This document shows positions 55,201-62,390 of a stretch of 64,000 nucleotides of DNA, one piece after another (the stretch's first letter is position 1; every line of letters starts with the position of its first letter). The notes under the pieces were generated by a model that did not search any database, was not told where the DNA came from, and saw only the letters and a program-made list of their open reading frames with translations. The position numbers and the translations under genes are program-made. Source of the DNA: Flavobacterium panici (GTDB lineage: Bacteria; Bacteroidota; Bacteroidia; Flavobacteriales; Flavobacteriaceae). The stretch covers positions 1 through 64,000 of the forward strand of contig NZ_CAIJDE010000049.1 in NCBI RefSeq assembly GCF_903819335.1. Direction: 5' to 3'.

Positions 55201-55777
55201 ATAAAATAAATCTATCTGCCTGAAGTTCTACCAGTTTTGCTCTAACCAATGGTGCTTTCTCCAGATTAAAAGAAAATGAAAAGTTTTCGACAATTTCTTT
55301 TAACCCTTTCTCGTCAGACTTAATATGTTCTAATTCAAAATCGAATTTTTCCAGTACCTTTTGTATTGGCTCGTAATTGTTATCGAGTAAAAAAGAAGTT
55401 CGTAAACTTTCATGTCTTTGAATCAATTCAATAAAAGCCTTTTGTAATTGCAAAACATCTACTGCTCCTATTAATTCTGAAGCAAAAGGAATGTTGTATA
55501 CATTAGAATCTTTTGCCAGACCCTGCAGCACATATAAACGAGCCTGAGGAGGTGTTAATTTTGTAGAAACAGCATTTTTTTTCTTTGGAATTTCTAAAGA
55601 GTTTATATTCTTTGTTCTACTTTCATGGATGTAATCAATTAATTCAATTTTATTTTTTTTGATTTCATCAATTAAGTCGTTTTCTTCAAAGTCATCAGGT
55701 ACACTTAATTTTAAGTTACCATCCTCAACACTTAAATGAACATCCAGATTTTTTAGTTTTAAAAATAATTCTTCCAT
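49223..55777 (-). CDS. NRPS subunit: dock-C-A(Thr)-T-C-A(Ser)-T
   Basis: A 2184-residue dimodular synthetase. Docking domain (about 1-55), C1 with VHHIIFDG near residue 195, A1 with YTSGTTGVPKG near 660 and carrier GGDSLRA near 1053. C2 has the divergent motif NHSLFDGWS near 1266, then A2 with YTSGTSGKPKG near 1735 and carrier GGHSLKV near 2122. The A1 pocket reads DFWNVGMVHK, the known threonine code apart from one conservative change; the A2 pocket reads DVWHISLIDK, a serine code. C2 is unlike the other condensation domains here, with longer inter-motif spacing and Asn for the first His. It ends in QKIKLFI, a probable docking tail. Eighteen bases separate it from the preceding gene. Confidence 0.95.
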   Translation of the reverse strand: MEELFLKLKNLDVHLSVEDGNLKLSVPDDFEENDLIDEIKKNKIELIDYIHESRTKNINSLEIPKKKNAVSTKLTPPQARLYVLQGLAKDSNVYNIPFASELIGAVDVLQLQKAFIELIQRHESLRTSFLLDNNYEPIQKVLEKFDFELEHIKSDEKGLKEIVENFSFSFNLEKAPLVRAKLVELQADRFILLMDVHHIIFDGISLQVFLRDLVSLYSKQELPELTLQYKDYADWYFSEDYQKNLSLQKAFWLKELNGFKNTAILPADFKKSNKISFEGAYANFTIKGKRRKALEELAKNSETSLFSVLTSLYSILQAKLTGIDDLAIGTPVAGRRHWSLENMIGMFVNTLAIRINFKNEISFSDYLKEVSSKIVHCFDNQEYPFEALLDDLGSRQSNEMNPFFNTLITLDNFEQTVVAINDLEIKPFEINKSTSKFDLIMHFSEKENELACTFEYSTQLFKKETIERFFDYFINILDQVAENESVILDKITLLNQESSNELLQLNDFTDVAYNQNLTIIDLFEEQVVKSQDNTALVLGNETLSYNELNERANQVARLLRAKGLEREGVVGILMEKSFEVVIGMLGILKAGGVYVPIDVNYPQNRIDYIVENSGLKMILTIPEFENIVDKKDVSNIFISEADEIKDKSNLDIVNSPNDMCYIIYTSGTTGVPKGVMVEHRNVVRLLFNKGFQFDFTDKDVWTMFHSHCFDFSVWEMYGPLLYGGVLIIITTLEARDPSRFVKIMEDNKVTVLNQTPTSFYNLIRESIEKNANLNALRYVVFGGEALTPSKLNHWRDLYPNTKLINMYGITEVTVHMTYKEIGDAEIQHSISNIGKALPTGSIYLLDNNMKPVPVGVIGEIYVGGEGVARGYMNNKELTDSRFIKNPFKEGDRLYRSGDLAVLLENGDLEYKRRSDNQIQLKGFRIELKEIEHHLYQHKLIDNAVVIMRVSKKDEPYLCAYYVGKEELDINNLRSYLEELLPHYMIPSFYVKIDEMPFTSNNKIDIAKLPEPKIGFLGNYIAPTNKEEQIMCEIWAKYMDIEQVGIMDNFFSLGGDSLRAIALISTINEKLSASLMIADLYSFPTIKELVVALKSNKGEEQAFLKKEAIKELKLFQETYRAENEFLDNYEEVYPMNGIEKGMVYYSLLGNTDSIHNIMYHEQNMYDVPFENFDFEIFKNTLNMMIRKHSELRKIYDLKNLTHIILKEIEPDVHFIDICHLSKEEQDKFIENKLEEEKLRTTELSLSLIWRMHIIKVREGFQYLLFDFNHSLFDGWSLASFLTELNNTAIALKKDQNYLPKQITGSYKDQILGELAAINSESSKNYWQKELSGYNRFELFPTGKPHVFITDDHDFGREYRKKLEAAASKFNTSFKHLCFSAIIYALRRINFENDITMGVVTNIRPLIPDGEYLLGCFLNTVPLRVQIPENLTWGEYVNFIEQKFTELKYHERVPFYKILEFIDEKTFNANPIFDVKLNYIDFRVYNDFQGYDENYFGPSNARTSYLNENTLLNLHIIANNDDFIFRIVYSTSFFEAEQSAKLSSYFKSTLDQILNDADKMLDDTCVLNEEEQNVITKEFNNTEFSYPQNETILDLFKEQVKSAPESIAAVIDNKAISYSELETLSNQLSHKLIQIGVNSETLVPISLDRSLEMIIGILAILKAGGAYVPIDPTYPQNRIDYILEDIQSSFILTESKYENSFDIPKLILDDKTIYDKQLKSAPEVKISETSLAYVIYTSGTSGKPKGVMNSHEGIYNRLAWMRDHFNVTAKDNILQKTNFCFDVSVWELILPLITGAKLVFAKPEGHKETTYLEEILEKENITLMHFVPSMLSAFLINLENFNGGQLRSVICSGEELKSATLKDFQTRLPGVSIHNLYGPTEAAIDVTAIDLTHQKEGKVSIGKPIANTQLYIVDSECKIQSVGVKGELLIGGVQVAKGYLNKPELTSQKFINNPFNKKDKYKLYKTGDMARWLPDGNIEYLGRIDGQIKLRGNRIELGEIESYLIDYPQILAGAVDYRKYNNDYCIVAYYVAENNETLELEKLKNYLAKSLPAYMIPSYFVKLNELPITSNGKLNRSALPDPEILSAETYVKPSNETEEKLVEIWSEILSIEKEKIGVETNFFDIGGHSLKVITLVNTIFKVFAVDIALSQVFEKQTVKGISDYIITVKQMESDTEKNQQKIKLFI

Positions 55778-55795
55778 GTTTTTTTTGTCTTCGAT

Positions 55796-58700
55796 TTATA
55801 ATACAATTTCTTTACGTGTACTTTTTTGGTCACTTTCGGTTTCCAGCCAAGCTTTCATTCCTATTAATTCTGATAATTCTCTAATAGTTTTTCCATTGAA
55901 AATATCATCTAGTTTTATTTGAACCCCAAATTCTTTATTGATCGTATTGGCCATTTGAATTACATTTAACGAATGACCTCCGAGTGTTATAAAATTAGAT
56001 TCTACACTTATCTCGTCTTCTTCTAAATCAAGGATTCGGGACCATATTTTCACTAATTTTTCTTCAACATAATTAGATGGATTTACATAGGCCACTGTTA
56101 TCTTTTCCTCATTATTTAAAAGTGCTTTATGGTCTATTTTTCCATTTACAGTGTAAGGAAACTCATCTAGCCAAATAAATGAGGACGGAATCATATAGTT
56201 AGGAAGAATGTCTTTAAGGATTTCTTTTATTACTACTGGTTCTATTTCATTATTCCCTTTTATGTAGGCATACAGTTGTTTATTTTCATCTATACCTTTA
56301 ACTGTTACAAAAGCCTGCTCTATGAACGGAAGATTTTCTAACACTAATTCTATTTCTCCCGGTTCTATTCTGTAACCTCTTATTTTTATCTGATCGTCAA
56401 TTCTGCCTATGTATTCAATTCTTCCTTCTACATCCCATCGGGCTAAATCTCCTGTTTTATAACATGTTTTGTTTTCTATTGACACAAATCTTTCTGCTGT
56501 TAAAACCGGATTGCCCATGTAGCCTTTAGATACGCCTGAACCTCCTATGTATAATTCTCCTATTACCCCAATTGGCACGGTTTTTTGATTCGCATCCAAA
56601 ACGTAGATTTTTGTGTTTGCAATAGGATATCCTACCGTTATAGGTTCGTCGATTATTGAAACCTCAACCGATGTACATCCTACTGTAGTTTCAGTTGGGC
56701 CATATTCATTATAAATCCTGATGTTTTTATTTAAATCTTTCAGAATCTTTATATGGCTTTTCTTTAGCTGCTCGCCTCCACAAATAATTATAGTCACATT
56801 TGTATTTTGAATATCCAGATCTTTTAAAAGAGTAATGTGTGTTGGTGTAAGCTTCACAGTATCTATTTCAGGATTGTTAAAGCAATCTTCTAAAAGCTGA
56901 TCCAGATTTTCTTTTTCATTTCCTATAAAGAGTTTTTTTCCTCTGGTCAAGCTGGTAAAAACTGCCGTTACAGATAAATCAAATGACATAGAACTTGTGA
57001 TTCCCCAATTGCCTTCTTCACTATTTTTAAAGTAATAATTGTTGCTCCAAACGATATAATTAAATAGATTGGCATGCGAAATCATACATCCTTTTGGTCT
57101 GCCTGTAGATCCTGATGTGTAAAGCAGATAGGCCAGATTTTCTGTATTTATTTCAGGCAGTTTAATGGTTTCGCTTTCAATTTCATGATTGTTTAAGTCT
57201 TCTACTAACAAGAAATTATAAGCCTCTAACCCTTCTATTTGCTGCTCTACATTTGTAATGATAAGGAAAGCAGTACTTTCTTCCATCATATGGGCTGCAC
57301 GGGAACCTGGTAAATTGGAGTCAATTATCATATAAGCAGCACCTGCTTTCATTATGGCAAGAAGTGTGGCTATCATTTCTATAGATCTGGTCATTCTAAG
57401 TGCCACTACAGATCCTGGTTTAATCCCCATATCAAGTAAGTTAGCGGCCCAAATACTAGATTTTGAATCTAATTCCTTATAGGTAACATGATCATCTTCA
57501 AAAATAAGTGCCTGTGCATTTGGGTGCAGTAAAACCTGTTCTGAAAACAAATCCAAAACTGTTTTGTCTGTTCCATAATCTTGTGCTGAATCGTTAAATT
57601 CAACTAACAGCTGATTTTGTTCTTTTGCAGATAGAATCGAAATATCCTTTAGCAGTTCGTTTTTATTATTTATTACGGTATCTATAATACGAACAAAATA
57701 AAAAGCGAAACGTTCTGCACTGGCTGATTCAAATAAATCTTTGCTGTAAGCCAGACTTAGGTTAAGGTTTTCTTCTGTTTCTAATACTGATAAATGCAGG
57801 TCAAATTTTGCAATTGGATAAGGTATATCTATGCTGCCAATTTTAAGTTCTGAATCCTTTAAATCTAGCTTTTCATTTTCAAATTCATAATTCAAAAACA
57901 CATCAAACAATGGGCTTCTATTTCCATTTCTGTCTAAATCTAAAGCATCTATTAACTCATCATACGGATATAACTGATTTTCAAATGCTGTTGAATTGAC
58001 TTCTTGTACCTTATGCAGAAATGCTGTAAAGCTTTGTGATCCGTCAAGGTGATTCCTGATAGGAAGCGTATTGATAAAAACTCCTGCAATTTTCTCTAAA
58101 TCTGCATGTCTGCGGCCGACAACCGGCGTTCCTATTACGATATCATTCTGGTTTGATAACTTGCTAAGGAATACATTGTAAACTGCCAAAATAAGACTGT
58201 ACATGGTTACTCCTTCTGCACGGGCTATTTTCTTTAATTGCTCAATTTGATTTTTGCTTAAATTAAAAGCGTGCTTATCTCCATATTCACTTTGTTGTTT
58301 TGGTCTTGCATGATCATAAGGCAATTGCAGTGCAGGGACTTCATCTACAAATTGATTAAGCCAATACTCTTTTTGTTTTAAAATTTCTTTTTGCTGGTTC
58401 TCTTTTAAATTCCAGATAACATAATCCTGATATTGTATATGAAGTTCAGGAAGTGTTTCTCCTTTATATAAGGATATCAAATCTCTTAACAATAAACCAT
58501 TGGTAACTTCATCAGAAATAATATGATGGGTATCAATTACCATAATATGTTCCTGATTTGATACGGACATAATTCCAACGCGCCAAAGCGGAGCCTGATG
58601 CAAATCAAAAGGTTTGATAAAGTTTTTAATTGCTTTATTTGTGTCTTCTCCTTTGGCAAGATCTGTTATTACAAAATCAACCTTAGGCAAAATTCTTTGT

Positions 58701-61700
58701 ATTGGGTTTCCGTCTAAAAATTCAAATGAAGTTCGAAGACTATTGTGGCGCTGAATTAATTTTTGAAAAGCAGCCTCCAGTTTTTCTTTCTTCAAAATCC
58801 CGTTTAAAGTAACAACAGCCGGAAGATTGTAGGCTAAGGAACCTGTATTGTATTCATGCAAAAAGTACATTCTTTTTTGTGATGAAGACAAAGGATAATA
58901 GTCCTGTTTTTCTGCTGGTTGTATAGCTGAGTGATTAACTGCTGTAGATTTCAGCATAAATTTGCTTAAATCAGCTACTGTTGAATACCTCATCATTTCC
59001 TTTAATGGAATTTTCAAATTAAAGGCCTTCTCAATTTTATTATTTAAGAACATCATGGTTAGTGAATGTCCGCCCAGATCAAAGAAATTACTATTAATTC
59101 CAATAATACTGCTGTCAACCTTAAGAACCTCTGAATATATGGCTATAAGTTTTTGCTCTGTTTCATTACCAGCAGGAATAATCCCTTTTTCCGGACTGAT
59201 TTCATATTTTGGCAAGCTCTTACGATCTATTTTTCCATTACTGGTAAAAAGAAAGTTCTCGATATGCATGAAAAAAGACGGAATCATATAATCTGGCAGG
59301 TAAGCTGCTAGATATCCTCTTAAATCTGAAGTACTTATTTTAGATTTTGCCTGATAATAAGCTATTAAAGTTTTCTCGTTTTCAAATTCCTGAACGACAA
59401 TAATTGAGTTTTCAATTTTTGGATGAGCCGTTAAATATTGTTCAATTTCTGTAGGTTCTATTCTATATCCTCTTATTTTAAATTGATCATCTTTACGTCC
59501 GTGGTATTCCAGGTTACCGTCTGGCAGCCATTTTACCAAATCTCCTGTTTTGTAAACCCTGTCTTCCCAAGGAATCCATTCTGAATTAAATTTCTCTGAA
59601 GTAAGTGACTGATCTCCAATATATCTTTGGGCTAACCCATTACCGGCTATACACAGTTCTCCAATTATTCCCTGCGGTACCAGGCTGCCATGATTATCTG
59701 TCACGTAAACACGTTCATTTGGCATTGGTTTACCAATTGGAATGGTTGTATATTGATCTAATTTTTTAGGATCAACTTTATATGATGTAGAATCTACACA
59801 AGTTTCTGTAGGACCGTAAAAATTAAATAATTGTGTATTTAAGCCTAATTTTAAGTGAAATGTATTTACTAAATCTTTAGATAAAACCTCTCCTGCTAAT
59901 ATCCAGCTTGATAAACTATTCAACGTGGAATTTTCCTCTAAAGAGTTTACTAATAAACGAAGGTGAGTTGGTGTACCGTCTGATAAATCAATGCTGTTTT
60001 TGTTATAAAAAGACAATAATTTCACACCATCTTTTCTGCTTTCTTCATCTAATATATAGAGGCTGTGACCTTGTAATAAAGATCCGAATATTTGCTGTAC
60101 AGAGGCATCAAATACATACGAGGCTAATAAGGCTACACGTAAAACTTTATCTTCATAAGGCTGGTAAACAAGTTCATTTAGGCCATTTACCAAATTAATT
60201 ACGCTGCCGTGATTCATCATCACTCCTTTTGGCTTTCCTGTTGAACCTGAGGTAAAAATACAATAGGCCAAATCTGTGGCTAATGTTTTAACCGCTACAT
60301 TTGAAGTTATTTGAGAACTGATTTTTGGAGAATCCATAGCCTGAACCGGAAGATATGCCGCATATTCGTCCAGATACTGCTGCTGAGACAATAAAAATGT
60401 TGCTCTGCTTTGATCCAGCATATATTCAATGCGTTTTTCAGGCAAATTAGGATCTAGTGGTAAATAACCGGCCCCTACTTTTAAAACTCCTAAAATTCCA
60501 ACGATCATTTCCCAGGAACGATCAAACAATAAACCTACAATATTGCCTGGAATTACTCCTTGCGAAACTAAATATTGAGCTACTTGGTTAGAACGCATGT
60601 CTAACTCTTTATACGTTATTTCTTTTGATCCAAAAACTAAGGCTGTACGCTCTGGATGAAGTGCTGCTTGCTGCGAAAAAACATCAATAATTGACTGATC
60701 TTTAACATACTCTCTTTTTGTATTATTAAATCCAGCTACTAATTGTTTTTCTTCGTCTTTGGTAAGATAATTTAGGTCTTTTACCTGTTCAACATCCCTT
60801 AAAAAGCTTTCCAGTACTACTTCTAAGTGTCCTTTAATTTTAAGTATCATCTCATCCGAAACAAATTCATTGTTATATTTCAGCGTGATATTTAGTTTAT
60901 CTAAGGATGAATAAACAATTAATGAAATGGTATAATTGGTACTTTCGATTCCTTCTATATTCTCTACCTGCAGTTTTTCTTTAAATTCTGATTGAGAAGC
61001 TGCTTCCGGATAATTTTGAAAAGAAATTATGGTGTCAAATAATGATCCTCTTAAATTACTTTGAGTTTCAATATCACTTAGAGCTAAATGTCCATACTCT
61101 TCCCTTCCTATCGTATGTTCTTTTTGTAATTCCTGTAACCAGTCTGATATTTTAATATCCCTCTTTAGGGTACTGCATACTGGAATTGTATTGATATACA
61201 ATCCTATTTTTGTTTCTATATTTTCTTCTTTCGAATCTCTCCCTAAAACAGTTGCCCCAAAAACAACTGTTTCATTTCCTGTATATTTTGACAATAAATA
61301 AGCCCATGCTCCCTGCAATAAAGTATTTTCGGTAATGCGGTGTTTTTTTGTAAAAGCTTTTATTGATCCGCTAACCGTGAATTCTATTTTTTTGTTGCCA
61401 AATAATTTGTTTCGAAGTGTATTATCATTTACAAACGGAATATAACTTGGTAAGGTAAGATCTGAAAGATAGCTTTGCCAATAAGATAAACCTTTAGCCT
61501 CATTTACATTTGAAATATGATGAAGATGTGATCCAAAATCATCTAAAGCCAGTTCAGGAAGTGTTCCTTTTGTTTCTAATTGTATGTAAGCAGCATGGAA
61601 ATTTCTCATTATGTTTTGAACAGACCATCCGTCTAGTATAATGTGATGATGCGTAAACACAAAACGGGTAAGATTCTCTCCAAGATGAATTAAAGTCATT

Positions 61701-62347
61701 CGAAATAATGGAGCTTCTTCAAAATCGAAGCCTGCTTCCTTATCTGCAGTTAAAAACTTATCAAATGCAGATTGAAATTCTTCTTTGGATAAGCTGCTAT
61801 AATCAAGCTCATTAACTGGCAGCTTAACGTTATCATAAACGCATTGAACAGGAATATCCAGATCCTGACCAAAAATGGCTGTTCTTAAAACGGTATGCTG
61901 CTGTAGTAAATAGTTCCAGGTTTTATCAAAAGATTCTCTGGAAATTACTCCTTTTAAATCACAGTGAAACTGGCATATATAAGCTGCTTTATTATCATCG
62001 TATAAATTGTGAAACAAAAATCCTTTTTGTAAAGGTGTTAATGGATATATATTAGCGACCTTACTTTGATGTACAGGCAGTTCTAAAAAATCCTTTAATC
62101 TTTTATTTGATATAGTAGTCGGTAAACCATAGTCACTTACTGTTTTAATTTGATTAAGTGAATTGCTTTTTTGACTGTTTAAAAAAGTAATTAATTCCTC
62201 TTTATTTGATTTAATTATTGATAAAAGCTCTTCGGGCAGTTTGGTCGTTTTTTTGCTTTTAATGCCCAGCTGACTATCTTTTACAAACAAAGTAATGTCG
62301 TCACTTTTTAAAAATTCAATTATTTCGGGAATATTGTTACTTTTCAT
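55796..62347 (-). CDS. NRPS subunit: dock-C-A-T-C-A(Asn)-T
   Basis: A 2183-residue dimodular synthetase. A TubC-like docking domain (about 1-60) is followed by C1 (THHHIILDGWS near residue 230), which must accept a D-residue from the upstream epimerisation domain. A1 has FTSGSTGKPKG near 700 and carrier GGHSLTM near 1092. C2 has motif HHIISDE near 1275 (Glu for the usual Gly); A2 has YTSGSTGRPKG near 1745 and carrier GGHSLNV near 2123. Pocket residues read DAQDIAFVDK for A1 (partly like the Gln/Glu codes) and DLTKIGEVGK for A2, matching the asparagine code with one conservative change. It ends in RKEIVL. The next gene starts 18 bases later. Confidence 0.95.
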   Translation of the reverse strand: MKSNNIPEIIEFLKSDDITLFVKDSQLGIKSKKTTKLPEELLSIIKSNKEELITFLNSQKSNSLNQIKTVSDYGLPTTISNKRLKDFLELPVHQSKVANIYPLTPLQKGFLFHNLYDDNKAAYICQFHCDLKGVISRESFDKTWNYLLQQHTVLRTAIFGQDLDIPVQCVYDNVKLPVNELDYSSLSKEEFQSAFDKFLTADKEAGFDFEEAPLFRMTLIHLGENLTRFVFTHHHIILDGWSVQNIMRNFHAAYIQLETKGTLPELALDDFGSHLHHISNVNEAKGLSYWQSYLSDLTLPSYIPFVNDNTLRNKLFGNKKIEFTVSGSIKAFTKKHRITENTLLQGAWAYLLSKYTGNETVVFGATVLGRDSKEENIETKIGLYINTIPVCSTLKRDIKISDWLQELQKEHTIGREEYGHLALSDIETQSNLRGSLFDTIISFQNYPEAASQSEFKEKLQVENIEGIESTNYTISLIVYSSLDKLNITLKYNNEFVSDEMILKIKGHLEVVLESFLRDVEQVKDLNYLTKDEEKQLVAGFNNTKREYVKDQSIIDVFSQQAALHPERTALVFGSKEITYKELDMRSNQVAQYLVSQGVIPGNIVGLLFDRSWEMIVGILGVLKVGAGYLPLDPNLPEKRIEYMLDQSRATFLLSQQQYLDEYAAYLPVQAMDSPKISSQITSNVAVKTLATDLAYCIFTSGSTGKPKGVMMNHGSVINLVNGLNELVYQPYEDKVLRVALLASYVFDASVQQIFGSLLQGHSLYILDEESRKDGVKLLSFYNKNSIDLSDGTPTHLRLLVNSLEENSTLNSLSSWILAGEVLSKDLVNTFHLKLGLNTQLFNFYGPTETCVDSTSYKVDPKKLDQYTTIPIGKPMPNERVYVTDNHGSLVPQGIIGELCIAGNGLAQRYIGDQSLTSEKFNSEWIPWEDRVYKTGDLVKWLPDGNLEYHGRKDDQFKIRGYRIEPTEIEQYLTAHPKIENSIIVVQEFENEKTLIAYYQAKSKISTSDLRGYLAAYLPDYMIPSFFMHIENFLFTSNGKIDRKSLPKYEISPEKGIIPAGNETEQKLIAIYSEVLKVDSSIIGINSNFFDLGGHSLTMMFLNNKIEKAFNLKIPLKEMMRYSTVADLSKFMLKSTAVNHSAIQPAEKQDYYPLSSSQKRMYFLHEYNTGSLAYNLPAVVTLNGILKKEKLEAAFQKLIQRHNSLRTSFEFLDGNPIQRILPKVDFVITDLAKGEDTNKAIKNFIKPFDLHQAPLWRVGIMSVSNQEHIMVIDTHHIISDEVTNGLLLRDLISLYKGETLPELHIQYQDYVIWNLKENQQKEILKQKEYWLNQFVDEVPALQLPYDHARPKQQSEYGDKHAFNLSKNQIEQLKKIARAEGVTMYSLILAVYNVFLSKLSNQNDIVIGTPVVGRRHADLEKIAGVFINTLPIRNHLDGSQSFTAFLHKVQEVNSTAFENQLYPYDELIDALDLDRNGNRSPLFDVFLNYEFENEKLDLKDSELKIGSIDIPYPIAKFDLHLSVLETEENLNLSLAYSKDLFESASAERFAFYFVRIIDTVINNKNELLKDISILSAKEQNQLLVEFNDSAQDYGTDKTVLDLFSEQVLLHPNAQALIFEDDHVTYKELDSKSSIWAANLLDMGIKPGSVVALRMTRSIEMIATLLAIMKAGAAYMIIDSNLPGSRAAHMMEESTAFLIITNVEQQIEGLEAYNFLLVEDLNNHEIESETIKLPEINTENLAYLLYTSGSTGRPKGCMISHANLFNYIVWSNNYYFKNSEEGNWGITSSMSFDLSVTAVFTSLTRGKKLFIGNEKENLDQLLEDCFNNPEIDTVKLTPTHITLLKDLDIQNTNVTIIICGGEQLKKSHIKILKDLNKNIRIYNEYGPTETTVGCTSVEVSIIDEPITVGYPIANTKIYVLDANQKTVPIGVIGELYIGGSGVSKGYMGNPVLTAERFVSIENKTCYKTGDLARWDVEGRIEYIGRIDDQIKIRGYRIEPGEIELVLENLPFIEQAFVTVKGIDENKQLYAYIKGNNEIEPVVIKEILKDILPNYMIPSSFIWLDEFPYTVNGKIDHKALLNNEEKITVAYVNPSNYVEEKLVKIWSRILDLEEDEISVESNFITLGGHSLNVIQMANTINKEFGVQIKLDDIFNGKTIRELSELIGMKAWLETESDQKSTRKEIVL

Positions 62348-62390
62348 TTTATACTTCTTTAAATAAAATTTGACTTAAATAAATTGCGGT

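Noticed and set aside
61640..61670. HHHxxxDG motif in the first C domain of the 2183-aa subunit as a sign of nocardicin-like beta-lactam formation
   Set aside because: A third upstream His occurs in many ordinary condensation domains, and the module code is not for Ser. No other support.
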